Part shown: positions 1 through 8,034 of the stretch, in pieces
Numbering within the stretch: position 1 is the first letter of the stretch
How the letters are laid out: every line of letters begins with the position of its first letter
Assembly (NCBI GenBank): GCA_016176285.1
Contig: JACOXM010000005.1
Location: forward strand, 1 to 46,072
Reading direction: 5' to 3'
From: Candidatus Giovannonibacteria bacterium
Lineage (GTDB): Bacteria > Patescibacteriota > Minisyncoccia > JACPKW01 > UBA11713
DNA length: 46,072 nt
The notes under the pieces: generated by a model
Told to the model about the DNA's origin: nothing
Databases searched by the model: none
The model's input: the letters and a program-made list of their open reading frames with translations, nothing else
Position numbers and translations under genes: made by a program

Positions 1-591
1 AGCTTGATTTATTTCCTTCTTCGCGGGGAGCTTACCACCAGATTTATTCTGAAAGTTTTAACAATTCTCTTGGTGGCGCTCGGAGTATTTGTATATTACC
101 TCTGGGAAGCGCGTCGCTCCCAAGGTTCTGTTAAGCCGTGGTACATAGCATTGGTGTCGTGGGCCTCCATAGTAATAGTAGCCACGGCAATTATTTACGG
201 CTTTTTCTTGGTTGGTTCTCCTTCTGAAGAGCGGGCGTACCGGTTTGACGACGAACGAGTAAGCAATCTCCAAATGATACAAAACGAAATAATTAATTTC
301 TGGCAGACAAAAAAGAGATTGCCTAATGATTTAGCTGAGCTTACGGATGAAATTAAAGGTTTTCGAGCCCCGAAAGATCCCGAAACGGGGGCGGATTATG
401 TTTATAAAAAGACGGGAGACGAAAACTTTGACCTTTGCGCAACTTTTGTGAGGCCAAATAGGAGCAGGGCTTCTGAACCAAAGATTTCTGTCCCGGGGCA
501 AGAGTTTACTTGGGAGCACAACGAAGGAGAGCAATGTTTTTCGCGCACAGTAGATCCGGAACGCTATCCATTTTTTGAAAAAACCAGATAA
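1..591 (+). CDS. DUF5671-like membrane protein, 5' partial
   Basis: The frame is open to the left edge, so the true start is probably outside the window. Two hydrophobic segments lie near residues 14-33 and 47-69 of the visible part, followed by a soluble tail of about 110 residues. The tail motif (RxxDExR, xxIQxxIxxxW, LPxxLxEL) and a DPETGxxYxY segment resemble CPR proteins annotated as DUF5671-containing. Molecular function is unknown. The stop overlaps the next gene by 17 nt, suggesting co-translation. Family call is from memory of similar CPR proteins. Confidence 0.6.
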   Translation, partial: SLIYFLLRGELTTRFILKVLTILLVALGVFVYYLWEARRSQGSVKPWYIALVSWASIVIVATAIIYGFFLVGSPSEERAYRFDDERVSNLQMIQNEIINFWQTKKRLPNDLAELTDEIKGFRAPKDPETGADYVYKKTGDENFDLCATFVRPNRSRASEPKISVPGQEFTWEHNEGEQCFSRTVDPERYPFFEKTR

Positions 592-1033
592 AATATTTTT
601 GATTCTCCATAACATAAGGAGCCTTCATAACGTCGGCTCGATTTTCCGCACGGCCGACGCGGCGGGAGTTTCAAAAATTTATTTAACCGGGTATACGCCC
701 GATCCTTCGCAAAAAACCGCTCTTGGCGCCGAAAAATTCGTGCCATGTGAAAGAAAAAGGGACATATCGAAATTGATAAAAGAACTTAAAAAATTAAAAA
801 TAAAAATAATCGCCCTTGAGCAATCGAAAAAATCTATCGATTACAGAAAATTCAAACCGAAATTTCCCTTGGCGCTGATTTTGGGAAACGAAGTCCGTGG
901 GCTCTCATCCGCGATTTTAAAAAAGTGCGATGCCGTTATTCAAATTCCCATGAAGGGCAGGAAAGAATCGCTGAACGTTTCCGTTGCCGCCGGAATTTCC
1001 CTGTTTGAATTAATAAGAAGTTTCGGTGACTAA
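575..1033 (+). CDS. TrmH/SpoU-family RNA methyltransferase
   Basis: SPOUT-fold enzymes of this family transfer a methyl group from S-adenosylmethionine to a ribose 2'-OH of tRNA or rRNA. All three SpoU motifs are visible: motif 1 around N13-R25 (NIRSxxNVGSIFRTAD), motif 2 GNEVRGL at 104-110, and motif 3 IPMKGRKESLNVSVA at about 125-139. At 152 aa it is a minimal version without an N-terminal substrate-binding domain. It starts with TTG inside the preceding gene. Its last 24 nt overlap the end of the convergent gene on the minus strand. Target RNA cannot be told from sequence. Confidence 0.88.
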   Translation: MKKPDKIFLILHNIRSLHNVGSIFRTADAAGVSKIYLTGYTPDPSQKTALGAEKFVPCERKRDISKLIKELKKLKIKIIALEQSKKSIDYRKFKPKFPLALILGNEVRGLSSAILKKCDAVIQIPMKGRKESLNVSVAAGISLFELIRSFGD

Positions 1034-1903
1034 TTTTCCGAAGCGGTCAATAACCTTGATGTCCTCATGGCGGTTTGACCAGAATTCACTCGTTCTCCCG
1101 AGAAAAATTCTCCATTCTTTTGCGTCGAAATCAAGATCATTTTTAAAATCTTTTACACACCCCGCGTAGTGGGCGTGTTCCGTAACAAAAGCAGAGCATG
1201 AAAAATCAATATCACTCTCGGCATTAATTAGTGGCGTCCTGCAGGTATTCTGCCTTTCTAAAAACAATTGGCATTTTTCCGATTGTTGACGGGCTTGCTG
1301 AAGCGAAGCAACATGCGGACAGAAGTTCGAGATTGAAGGCGAATATGTTTTTACCTGCGCAAGATAACCCGAGCACTTATTTAATTTGAAATTGAATCCC
1401 CGCGGGCTTTGTCCCGTAGATATTATTGCGCGTTCGCCCGGGAGGAGGGAAATTGGATTGCCGGATTCGTCCGTGCCGATTTTCACGGATTCATTTCTGC
1501 TGTTTTGAAGGGTTATCCCCGTGATTACAACGCGGCCCCTGTTTTGAACGGGTGCGGAAAATTGAACGAATTCGTCCGCGTACTCGAGGCGCGCGGACCC
1601 GAAAGCTTGAAGGGTTAATTCATCTTTTGATGGAGTTACTATGACGTTCGAAGTGGTCGGTGTCGGGCTAGCGCCGGGGGCCGCGGGGGTTGGACGTGAT
1701 TCCGGGAATGTTGGCGTCGGCGCTGGCGCTGACCCAGCATTTCTAATTTCTTCTTCAACGGTTCCGCTTTGGGAAGGGGAGCCGAATTTAACCCCGCCAC
1801 CGACGCCAGCACCTCCCCTCGCGCTAAAAAAAGCCGCAATCAATACGACTACAAAAAGCCAAATCCAAGGGTCTGTTCCTCCATTGCCTTCGCCTTCCGC
1901 CAT
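1010..1903 (-). CDS. membrane-anchored protein with Pro/Ala-rich linker and lamin-tail-like domain
   Basis: Predicted cell-surface protein of unknown function. It has a short hydrophilic N-terminus, one hydrophobic segment near residues 13-27, then a Gly- and Pro/Ala/Ser/Thr-rich linker to about residue 90. The C-terminal half contains a beta-rich segment (LQNSxxxSVxIG ... LxPGERAIIxTG) resembling lamin-tail-type domains in CPR proteins, plus seven or so cysteines that could form disulfides outside the cell. The C-terminus (EWRIFLGR ... DRFGKLV) is a recurring CPR ending. It stands alone on the minus strand and converges on the methyltransferase gene. Confidence 0.6.
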   Translation of the reverse strand: MAEGEGNGGTDPWIWLFVVVLIAAFFSARGGAGVGGGVKFGSPSQSGTVEEEIRNAGSAPAPTPTFPESRPTPAAPGASPTPTTSNVIVTPSKDELTLQAFGSARLEYADEFVQFSAPVQNRGRVVITGITLQNSRNESVKIGTDESGNPISLLPGERAIISTGQSPRGFNFKLNKCSGYLAQVKTYSPSISNFCPHVASLQQARQQSEKCQLFLERQNTCRTPLINAESDIDFSCSAFVTEHAHYAGCVKDFKNDLDFDAKEWRIFLGRTSEFWSNRHEDIKVIDRFGKLVTETSY

Positions 1904-1931
1904 AGATTAAGTATATTGAGTTTATATGAAT

Positions 1932-1960
1932 TTGACAAATCTAGTTAAATATAGTATTCT
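1932..1960 (+). promoter_or_regulatory. sigma70-type promoter for the 54-aa gene
   Basis: A perfect -35 box TTGACA (1932-1937) is followed, after 17 nt, by TATTCT (1955-1960). The expected start site near 1967 leaves only about 10-12 nt before the ATG at 1979, just enough for the CGGAGG ribosome site. Confidence 0.75.
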
Positions 1961-1978
1961 TGAAAACGGAGGTACCCA

Positions 1979-2143
1979 ATGAAAAACTTGGAAAAAGAAG
2001 AACAATTGGAGCTGGTTTCCAGAACGGAAACCGAAATTTTTCTGGCGAAATTAAAGGAGAAGTTTGAAAAAAAGCGCTTAAGCACGGCGTGGATCAAGAC
2101 GTGGATGAAGATCACTGCCGCACCAAAAAGAGGGGTCATATGA
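1979..2143 (+). CDS. 54-aa charged small protein, unknown
   Basis: Not recognised. ATG with a strong Shine-Dalgarno site (CGGAGG, 1967-1972) behind a near-consensus promoter argues that it is translated. The product is rich in Lys and Glu in its first 33 residues, as in an amphipathic or coiled-coil helix, followed by STAWIKTWMKI and a basic tail. The TGA stop sits inside a 26-nt palindrome that looks like a terminator, so promoter, ribosome site, ORF and terminator occupy only about 220 nt. It may be a small regulatory or toxin-like protein, but nothing in the sequence fixes a role. Confidence 0.6.
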   Translation: MKNLEKEEQLELVSRTETEIFLAKLKEKFEKKRLSTAWIKTWMKITAAPKRGVI

Positions 2144-2152
2144 CTCCTCTTT
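2127..2152 (+). terminator. palindromic hairpin overlapping the small ORF's stop
   Basis: AAAGAGGGGTCAT pairs with ATGACTCCTCTTT (13 bp with one G-T), with the TGA stop in the apical part. Only a short T run follows, so termination efficiency is uncertain. Confidence 0.55.
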
Positions 2153-2167
2153 AAAATTTCATTTAAT

Positions 2168-2176
2168 TGATATAAT
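2168..2176 (+). promoter_or_regulatory. extended -10 box before doxX
   Basis: TGA-TATAAT ends 8 nt before the ATG at 2185, so the transcript would start 1-2 nt from the start codon (leaderless or nearly so). No clear -35 box. Confidence 0.55.
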
Positions 2177-2184
2177 ATGTCTCT

Positions 2185-2586
2185 ATGTTGAGTATCTTTC
2201 CGGATCTTTTTTTCCTGGAGCAATTGTCGGAATTAGTTTTGCGTCTTGTGCTTGGCGTGATTTTTATCGCGCACGGCTATCCCAAGCTTTTTAAGGATTT
2301 TGCGGGGACGGCGCAATTTTTCGAATCGTACGGAATAAAACCCGCCACGTTCTGGGTTATAGTTGTTGGAGTCGTTGAATTTGTGGGCGGAATTTTATTA
2401 ATCATCGGATTATTTACACAAATTGCCGCAATCCTTTTGGCAATAAATATGGTGGTTGCAATTATTAAAGTTAAATTCAGACAAGGATTTGTTAACGGAT
2501 ATGAGTTCGATTTGGCCCTCCTCGCTATGACAATTGCGCTCGTATTCTTAAAACCTGGATTTTTTTCAATTGATCTCCCGTTTTAA
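2185..2586 (+). CDS. DoxX family membrane protein
   Basis: Small integral membrane protein of 133 aa with four hydrophobic segments, the usual DoxX size. The typical family features are visible: LRLVLGVIFIAHGYPKLF near the N-terminus, a following helix with VEFVGGILLIIGLFT, and a third with ALLAMTIALVFL. DoxX proteins are associated with redox homeostasis or quinone-linked electron transfer, but the specific role here is unknown. No Shine-Dalgarno site is visible and the -10 box lies immediately upstream. The next gene begins 3 nt after the stop. Confidence 0.85.
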   Translation: MLSIFPDLFFLEQLSELVLRLVLGVIFIAHGYPKLFKDFAGTAQFFESYGIKPATFWVIVVGVVEFVGGILLIIGLFTQIAAILLAINMVVAIIKVKFRQGFVNGYEFDLALLAMTIALVFLKPGFFSIDLPF

Positions 2587-2589
2587 ATC

Positions 2590-3078
2590 ATGACAGAGAA
2601 CGCAAGATTCAATTCGCAGGGAGAAAATATTTCATTCGATGAATTAGTCGGGAGGCTTTGTAGTTTTATAAAAGAAAAACCAGAACGGGAATACAAAGTG
2701 GTCGTAGGAACGGATTCGCGGGCGGATAAGCAGGTGCGCTTAATTACGGCGGTTTCTGTTTTGAGAATTGGAAACGGAGGAAGGTATTTTTGGACGCGCT
2801 CCGAAGAAATTGTCGCACCGACAATGCGTGAGCGCATATATAAGGAAGCTATGTACTCGATCGCTTTCACACAGGAACTCCGCTCAAGATTAAAAGACAA
2901 GCTTGGGGAAGAAGTTTTTTGGGACAGAAAAATTTCCGTGCACTTGGATGTAGGTACCAAGGGGCCGACGAAAGAGCTCGTTGATGCTGTAGTTGGAATG
3001 GTTAAGGGATACGGATTAGAAGCAGTGATAAAGCCTTATTCCTTCGGCGCGTTTGTGTTGGCGGACAGGCACACATAG
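2590..3078 (+). CDS. YkuK/DUF458 RNase H-like protein
   Basis: Matches the YkuK (DUF458) family, an RNase H-like fold whose biochemical role is not settled. The hallmark pieces are present: EYKVVVGTDSR near residues 36-46, a central strand-helix region, HLDVGTKGPTKELVDAVVGMV at about 119-139, and a C-terminal IKPYSFGAFVLADRHT. The 162-aa length is normal for the family. Asp in GTDS and Asp in HLDVG are candidate metal ligands. The final G of its TAG stop is also the first base of the tRNA-Arg gene. Confidence 0.85.
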   Translation: MTENARFNSQGENISFDELVGRLCSFIKEKPEREYKVVVGTDSRADKQVRLITAVSVLRIGNGGRYFWTRSEEIVAPTMRERIYKEAMYSIAFTQELRSRLKDKLGEEVFWDRKISVHLDVGTKGPTKELVDAVVGMVKGYGLEAVIKPYSFGAFVLADRHT

Positions 3079-3149
3079 CCCTCGTAGTTCAACGGATAGA
3101 ATGCGGGCCTCCGAAGCTCGAGATCTGAGTTCAATTCTCGGCGAGGGCA
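3078..3149 (+). tRNA. tRNA-Arg (CCG)
   Basis: Acceptor arms GCCCTCG and CGAGGGC (3142-3148) pair fully. The anticodon stem is CGGGC/GCTCG with loop CTCCGAA, giving anticodon CCG, which reads CGG. The T arm is CTGAG-TTCAATT-CTCGG. CCA is not encoded. Its first base is the last base of the upstream stop codon. Confidence 0.9.
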
Positions 3150-3159
3150 CAAAACTTTG

Positions 3160-3168
3160 TGCTAATAT
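3160..3168 (+). promoter_or_regulatory. extended -10 box, leaderless type
   Basis: TGC-TAATAT ends 6 nt before the ATG at 3175. The surrounding string TTTGTGCTAA-ATTAA is nearly repeated before the glycosyltransferase gene at 21913. Confidence 0.55.
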
Positions 3169-3174
3169 TAATTT

Positions 3175-3864
3175 ATGATCGCCTTTTCTTCATGGTTGTA
3201 CGTATTTAATGGAATTGTAAGTTTATGGTACGGCCTTAGAAGCCGCAAGGTTTACATTGAAACAGGCAATGAATTTTCAAGATATGTTTTTTTTGTAGGC
3301 ATGGGCGTCGGAATAGCTGAATTTTTTTACGGAGTTCCTTATTTTATTTTTTTCGATGACCCCCAAATAGTAGGCATTTTTTATATCCTCGCAATTTTAC
3401 CTCTGTTTGGCGGACTTCTGTTTTCCCTAAAAATACCGCTTCAATCTCTGGCTAATAAAAAAATTGAATATATTTGGATTTCATTATTGAGCTTGGCAAC
3501 AGTTCTGCTTTTTATTTTTCATTTTTGGGCAATTCCAAAACCGAGCTTCGACGAATTAGGGGTCATTTATTGGAATATTGATAGATTTTATGCTGTCTGG
3601 TGGAGTGCGTTGTTGGCCTTATCAACCCTGGTACCGGCAATTTATTTTTTTCTTGTCCCTGCGACAACAACGAAAGCAATTTTTAAAAAAATATTGTTCG
3701 GTTTAACGCATCTTTTGGGAGGTATGGGAGCAATTCTTCTCGTTTTATTTTCTGGCGATCAGTTTTGGACTATAATTTTTTTCCTTATTCAATTTTCCGG
3801 CTTTTTGGTTTTAGCAAGTATATTTGTTACAGATATTTTATTAAAAGAGAAATACGGGCTGTAG
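3175..3864 (+). CDS. polytopic membrane protein, about 7 TM, unknown
   Basis: Not recognised beyond being an integral membrane protein. Of 229 residues about two thirds are hydrophobic, arranged in roughly seven helices (first near residues 2-17, last near 205-224) with short charged loops. The pattern resembles bacterial seven-helix sensor-type proteins, but no ligand-binding or catalytic motif stands out. It is preceded by a leaderless-type -10 box and lies between two tRNA genes. Its last ten bases, including the TAG stop, form the 5' acceptor arm and following bases of tRNA-Pro. Confidence 0.7.
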   Translation: MIAFSSWLYVFNGIVSLWYGLRSRKVYIETGNEFSRYVFFVGMGVGIAEFFYGVPYFIFFDDPQIVGIFYILAILPLFGGLLFSLKIPLQSLANKKIEYIWISLLSLATVLLFIFHFWAIPKPSFDELGVIYWNIDRFYAVWWSALLALSTLVPAIYFFLVPATTTKAIFKKILFGLTHLLGGMGAILLVLFSGDQFWTIIFFLIQFSGFLVLASIFVTDILLKEKYGL

Positions 3865-3925
3865 TATAGAGGTAGTACGCAAGGCTGGGGGTCTTGTAGC
3901 CGGGGTTCGATTCCCCGCAGCCCGA
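3855..3925 (+). tRNA. tRNA-Pro (GGG)
   Basis: Acceptor CGGGCTG pairs with CAGCCCG (3918-3924), with the C1-G72 pair characteristic of bacterial tRNA-Pro. The anticodon stem is CAAGG/TCTTG with loop CTGGGGG (anticodon GGG). The T arm is CGGGG-TTCGATT-CCCCG. CCA is not encoded. The gene overlaps the upstream CDS by 10 nt. Confidence 0.9.
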
Positions 3926-3935
3926 CAGAATTCTT

Positions 3936-4011
3936 TGGTCCGCCCAGTAGGATTCGAACCTACGACCATCTCCTTAAGAGGGAGTTGCTCTACCAACTGA
4001 GCTATGGGCGG
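3936..4011 (-). tRNA. tRNA-Lys (CTT)
   Basis: On the minus strand CCGCCCA pairs with TGGGCGG. The D arm has AGCTCAGTTGGTAGAGC, and the anticodon loop CTCTTAA gives CTT. The T arm is GTAGG-TTCGAAT-CCTAC. The 3' CCA is encoded (3936-3938 on the plus strand). The 5' end overlaps the last codons of rpmB by 10 nt. Confidence 0.92.
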
Positions 4012-4199
4012 TATGTCAGATGTTTTTCTTTTTTCAAGCAATCTGAACAAATTTTTATTCTGCCGCCTGCAGGCAAAGTAGCCCACTGGAGGTTGGGATA
4101 TTTTCTTGTTTTTTTAGTCGGGTTGTATTTTCCGCGAAGGAGTACTCTTTTCGTACCCATCTGTGACCCTTTTTTGCAAATTGGACAAATTCTAGCCAT
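4002..4199 (-). CDS. rpmB: ribosomal protein bL28
   Basis: Structural protein of the large ribosomal subunit. The 65-aa product begins MARICPICKKG and has a second cysteine pair, CSDC, near residues 51-54, so it is the zinc-binding form. The core KTRKYPNLQ segment is typical of L28. Its TAG stop lies inside the 5' acceptor/D-arm junction of the downstream tRNA-Lys on the same strand, so the two products probably come from one transcript whose processing would trim the mRNA end. Confidence 0.92.
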   Translation of the reverse strand: MARICPICKKGSQMGTKRVLLRGKYNPTKKTRKYPNLQWATLPAGGRIKICSDCLKKEKHLTYRP

Positions 4200-4209
4200 G
4201 AATATTATT

Positions 4210-4279
4210 GCTCGCGACTCTTTTTTCGGCTGGTGAAGAATTAAAAATTCTTCTAGGCCTTCAAAAAGAGCACGCTCGC
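4210..4279. ncRNA. structured element, copy A
   Basis: Read on the plus strand it folds as: lower helix CTCTTTTT (4218-4225) with AAAAAGAG (4263-4270); internal loop; GGCT (4228-4231) with GGCC (4256-4259); small loop GGT/TA; apical hairpin GAAGAATT (4235-4242) with AATTCTTC (4246-4253). Copy B at 29420-29489 has the same architecture with paired changes. It lies in the gap between divergently transcribed rpmB and the site-2 protease gene. Whether it acts as RNA, and on which strand, is not known. Confidence 0.55.
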
Positions 4280-4293
4280 ATAGGCTAGATAAT

Positions 4294-4938
4294 ATGATAA
4301 AGTGGTTCTATATGCAAGTTTTAGACATAATTTTTTCAATAGCGATATTGATAATGTCCGTTGTGATTCACGAAGTTTCACATGGGGCGGTTGCGTATGC
4401 CATGGGCGACCCGACCGCAAAATATGCTGGCCGTCTGACATTGAATCCGATAAATCATCTCGATCCCTTCGGCTCTATACTTTTGCCTTTAATGACTTTT
4501 ATCATACCAACGCTTTTGGGCGGGCAGGGCTTCATTATAGGGTGGGCGAAACCGGTCCCTTATAATCCGTATAATCTTTCAAATCAGCGATGGGGTCCCG
4601 CTTTGGTTGGCGCGGCTGGTCCTGCGGCGAATATAATAGTAGCGTTACTGTTCTCTATCGTTATAAGATTTTTTGCCTTGGGAATATCGCAAGCGCTTGT
4701 TGGGATTCTTGCTTCAATAATTTTCGTAAATATTCTTCTAGCAATTTTTAACTTGGTTCCAATCCCTCCCCTGGACGGCTCTAAAGTTCTTTTTGCACTT
4801 CTTCCGAACCCTTATAGACTCCAAGCCATGATGGAGGAATATGGCCTTTTCCTGATTATAATATTCATTTTTTTTGTCTGGCCCGTTATTATTCCCGTTG
4901 TGGAGTTTATTTTTAGGCTGTTTGTGGGGGCAGTATAA
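4294..4938 (+). CDS. site-2 protease family (M50) intramembrane metalloprotease
   Basis: Zinc-dependent intramembrane protease of 214 aa. The zinc site HEVSH (HExxH) is in the first helix at about residues 26-30, and the third ligand motif NLVPIPPLDG (NPxxDG type) is near residues 151-160. Five or six hydrophobic segments are visible. There is no PDZ domain, so this is the compact CPR/archaeal-type S2P rather than RseP. Such enzymes cleave membrane-tethered regulators or signal-peptide remnants; the substrate here is unknown. The rpsL promoter begins immediately after its stop. Confidence 0.9.
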   Translation: MIKWFYMQVLDIIFSIAILIMSVVIHEVSHGAVAYAMGDPTAKYAGRLTLNPINHLDPFGSILLPLMTFIIPTLLGGQGFIIGWAKPVPYNPYNLSNQRWGPALVGAAGPAANIIVALLFSIVIRFFALGISQALVGILASIIFVNILLAIFNLVPIPPLDGSKVLFALLPNPYRLQAMMEEYGLFLIIIFIFFVWPVIIPVVEFIFRLFVGAV

Positions 4939-4967
4939 TTGACGCGTTTTTTTCTTTCTGTTAAGCT
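4939..4967 (+). promoter_or_regulatory. str operon promoter (upstream of rpsL)
   Basis: TTGACG (4939-4944), 17-nt spacer and TAAGCT with an upstream TG (extended -10, 4959-4967). The bases TTGACGCGTTTTT closely match TTGACGCATTTTT in the tuf promoter. Confidence 0.6.
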
Positions 4968-4979
4968 AGTTTTCATATT

Positions 4980-5399
4980 ATGCCTACTGTAAACCAGTTA
5001 ATACGCAAGGGAAGAAAACCTATTATAAAGAAGTCAAAAGCCGTGGCGCTGGCACGAGGTTTTAATTTGTTAAAAAACCGGCCGGTGCACTACCCCTCGC
5101 CCTTTAAGAGGGGGGTTTGCTTGAAAGTTTTTACTACAACCCCGAAAAAACCTAACTCTGCTTTGCGAAAAGTAGCGAGAGTGCGGCTAACAAACGGAAT
5201 GGAAGTAACCGCGTATATTCCTGGAGAAGGGCACAATTTACAGGAGCATTCCGTAGTAGTAATTCGCGGCGGGAGGGTAAAAGACCTTCCGGGCGTGCGT
5301 TATCATATTGTCCGGGGAGTTCTTGATACTTCCGGAGTGGAAAACAGGAAACAACAGAGGTCTAAATACGGAACTAAAAAACCGAAATCACAAGCATAA
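4980..5399 (+). CDS. rpsL: ribosomal protein uS12
   Basis: Decoding-centre protein of the small subunit, first gene of the str operon. The 139-aa product begins [14 protein letters not shown] and carries the conserved [19 protein letters not shown] loop and the [29 protein letters not shown] segment. The lysine in PKKPNS, where streptomycin-resistance changes occur, is wild type. A short basic insertion follows the N-terminal helix. There are 3 nt between its stop and the rpsG start. Confidence 0.97.
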   Translation: MPTVNQLIRKGRKPIIKKSKAVALARGFNLLKNRPVHYPSPFKRGVCLKVFTTTPKKPNSALRKVARVRLTNGMEVTAYIPGEGHNLQEHSVVVIRGGRVKDLPGVRYHIVRGVLDTSGVENRKQQRSKYGTKKPKSQA

Positions 5400-5402
5400 A
5401 TT

Positions 5403-5873
5403 ATGAGAAGGCAATTTAAGAGAAAAATTTTCAGGAGTCCTGATCCGGTTTATGGATCGGAGCTTGTGGAACAGCTTACAAATTACATAATGCAGGATGG
5501 AAAGAAAGCCACTGCAAGAAGGGTTGTTTATGATGCTATTAAAATTTTGAATGAAAAAAACAAAAGCGATAATCCTTTGAAGATTCTGGAAGAAGCCGTG
5601 GCGAATGTCTCCCCTCTTTTAGAAGTGCGCTCGAGAAGGGTTGGGGGCGCTACATATCAGGTCCCGAGGGAAGTAAGTACGGAGAGAAAATTAACTTTGG
5701 CATTTCGGTGGCTGATTGGTGCCGCCCGCGCCAAAAAAGGAAAGCCAATGGCGGAAAAATTATCAGAAGAGCTTCTACTTGCTTCAAAAAACGAAGGCGG
5801 AGCAATCAAGAAAAAAGAAGACACGCGTAAAATGGCTGAAGCCAACAGGGCTTTCGCCCACTTTGCCTGGTAA
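5403..5873 (+). CDS. rpsG: ribosomal protein uS7
   Basis: Primary 16S rRNA-binding protein that nucleates the small-subunit head. At 156 aa it has the usual length. The beta-hairpin segment [18 protein letters not shown] and the [13 protein letters not shown] helix are recognisable, and the C-terminus ends [15 protein letters not shown]. It lies between rpsL and fusA in the standard str order with 3- and 5-nt gaps. Confidence 0.97.
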   Translation: MRRQFKRKIFRSPDPVYGSELVEQLTNYIMQDGKKATARRVVYDAIKILNEKNKSDNPLKILEEAVANVSPLLEVRSRRVGGATYQVPREVSTERKLTLAFRWLIGAARAKKGKPMAEKLSEELLLASKNEGGAIKKKEDTRKMAEANRAFAHFAW

Positions 5874-5878
5874 GGAAT

Positions 5879-7990
5879 ATGCCGAGAGAATACCCCTTAG
5901 AAAGAGTACGCGACATTGGAATTATCGCTCACATAGACGCCGGAAAAACTACCGTATCCGAGCGCATTTTATTTTATACTGGAGTTTCGCATAAAATCGG
6001 AGAGGTCCACGAAGGGAAAGCGGTTATGGACTGGATGGAGCAGGAGCAGGAGAGAGGAATCACAATCACATCTGCCGCAACAACTTGTTTTTGGACGCCG
6101 ACTTATCTTCCCCATGAAAAGAAGGACAAAGAAAACGAATATCGCATAAATATTATAGACACGCCCGGCCATGTGGATTTTACGGTTGAGGTTGAAAGAT
6201 CATTGCGGGTCCTCGACGGCGGGGTTGTAGTTTTCGACGGAGTTTCCGGAGTGGAGCCGCAGTCGGAAACAGTATGGAGGCAGGCGGATAAATATAAAGT
6301 GCCTAGGATTTGCTTCATAAATAAACTTGACCGAATGGGAGCGAGCTTTGTCGGAAGTCTAAATTCTATTTATGAAAGATTAACTCCGAATGCGCTTGCC
6401 ATGAATATCCCAGTCGGGCTTGAGTCGGAATTCCGGGGGGTAATTGATCTTATGCGGATGAAATTTGTGCGTTTCGATGGCGAGCATGGAGAAAATATTA
6501 TCACCGAAGAAATCCCAGCTTCACATAAAGAAGAAGCCGAGAAGTGGCGCCATAAAATGATTGAAAAAATAGCGGAGCAGGACGACGTTCTTACGGAAAA
6601 ATATCTCGAGGGGAAGGAAATTTCCGAAGAAGAGCTCAAAAGCGTCTTAAGAAGGGCGACACTTGCCTATAACTTGGTACCTGTTTTCTGCGGCTCCGCG
6701 TTAAAAAATAAAGGAGTCCAATTAATGCTCGATGGAGTCGTGGATTATTTGCCGAGCCCGAAAGACTTGCCCCCGGTTAAGGGTGTGGATTTAGAAACCG
6801 GCGAAGAAGTAACCCGCGAAACTGATGACGACGCGCCCTTTACTGCGCTTGCTTTCAAATTACAGACCGATCCCTACGTGGGCCAACTTACTTATTTCCG
6901 CGTTTATGCGGGAACGCTTAAGGCCGGATCATACGTTTTAAATGCAAACTCCGGCGATAAAGAAAGAATCGGGAGGATTTTGCGGATGCACGCGAACCAT
7001 AGAGAAGAGATAAAGGAAATTTTTTCCGGGGAAATCGGGGCAATTGTGGGTCTCAAGAGCACGAAAACCGGCAACACTCTTTGCGACCCGGATCACCCGA
7101 TAAGGCTTGAGACAATAGTTTTCCCGGAGCCGGTGGTTTCCATGAGAATCGAACCAAAAACCAAACAGGATCAGGAGAGAATGGGCATTGCTTTGAAGCG
7201 GCTTTCTGATGAAGATCCGACATTTAGAATAAAATCCGACGAAGAAACTTTGGAAACTATTATCTCTGGAATGGGGGAATTGCATTTGGATATTATCGTC
7301 GACAGGATGAAAAGAGAATTTAAGGTTGAGGCGAACGTCGGTCGCCCGCAGGTTGCATATAAAGAAACTATCCGTGCTAATGCAGAAGCGGAAGGAAAAT
7401 ATATCAGGCAGTCGGGAGGGCGTGGGCAATATGGACACGTTTGGCTGCGCGCGGAAGCGAGGGGCCGCGGAGAGGGTTTTGAATTTGATAACGCGATCCG
7501 CGGAGGAATCGTTCCGCAGGAATTTATTCCCGCAGTTGAAAAAGGGGTTAAAGAGGGGCTTGATCGCGGCATCATCGCGGGGTTTCCGGTTGTGGATGTA
7601 AAAATTACTTTATACGACGGTTCCTACCACGAAGTGGATTCTTCGGAAATCGCTTTTAAAATCGCGGCGTCGATGGCAACACAAGAAGCTTGCAGGAGAG
7701 CAAAGCCTGTTTTACTTGAACCCATAATGAAAATCGAAGTTGTAACGCCGGATAAATTCATGGGGGATGTAAACGGGGATCTTAATTCCAAGCGGGCGAG
7801 AATTGAAGAAATTTCCGACCGAGGAACCCTTAAAGTCATCCGTGCCAAAGTTCCGCTTTCGGAAATGTTCGGATATGTTACTAACTTGCGCTCCTTTACG
7901 GAAGGCAGGGCGAGTTTCTCGATGGAGTTTGATCACTACGACGAAGTGCCAGTGAATGTGGCCGAGTTGATTAAGGAGGGAAAAAAGTAA
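5879..7990 (+). CDS. fusA: elongation factor G
   Basis: Translational GTPase that drives ribosomal translocation and, with RRF, ribosome recycling. At 703 aa it is full length. G1 AHIDAGKTT (residues 17-25), G2 RGITI, G3 DTPGHVDF and G4 NKLD are all present. The domain II-V landmarks ([51 protein letters not shown]) are intact. It is the third gene of the str operon; unlike the classical order, tuf is not next but lies 1.4 kb away behind its own promoter. Confidence 0.98.
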   Translation: MPREYPLERVRDIGIIAHIDAGKTTVSERILFYTGVSHKIGEVHEGKAVMDWMEQEQERGITITSAATTCFWTPTYLPHEKKDKENEYRINIIDTPGHVDFTVEVERSLRVLDGGVVVFDGVSGVEPQSETVWRQADKYKVPRICFINKLDRMGASFVGSLNSIYERLTPNALAMNIPVGLESEFRGVIDLMRMKFVRFDGEHGENIITEEIPASHKEEAEKWRHKMIEKIAEQDDVLTEKYLEGKEISEEELKSVLRRATLAYNLVPVFCGSALKNKGVQLMLDGVVDYLPSPKDLPPVKGVDLETGEEVTRETDDDAPFTALAFKLQTDPYVGQLTYFRVYAGTLKAGSYVLNANSGDKERIGRILRMHANHREEIKEIFSGEIGAIVGLKSTKTGNTLCDPDHPIRLETIVFPEPVVSMRIEPKTKQDQERMGIALKRLSDEDPTFRIKSDEETLETIISGMGELHLDIIVDRMKREFKVEANVGRPQVAYKETIRANAEAEGKYIRQSGGRGQYGHVWLRAEARGRGEGFEFDNAIRGGIVPQEFIPAVEKGVKEGLDRGIIAGFPVVDVKITLYDGSYHEVDSSEIAFKIAASMATQEACRRAKPVLLEPIMKIEVVTPDKFMGDVNGDLNSKRARIEEISDRGTLKVIRAKVPLSEMFGYVTNLRSFTEGRASFSMEFDHYDEVPVNVAELIKEGKK

Positions 7991-8034
7991 GCTCAATTAA
8001 CAAATCTAATTCTCAAGAGGGAAGGGGAGAAAGA

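Noticed and set aside
1409-1910. Plus-strand ORFs opposite the lamin-tail-like gene
   Set aside because: They are shadows of the minus-strand coding sequence, with no family match or ribosome site.
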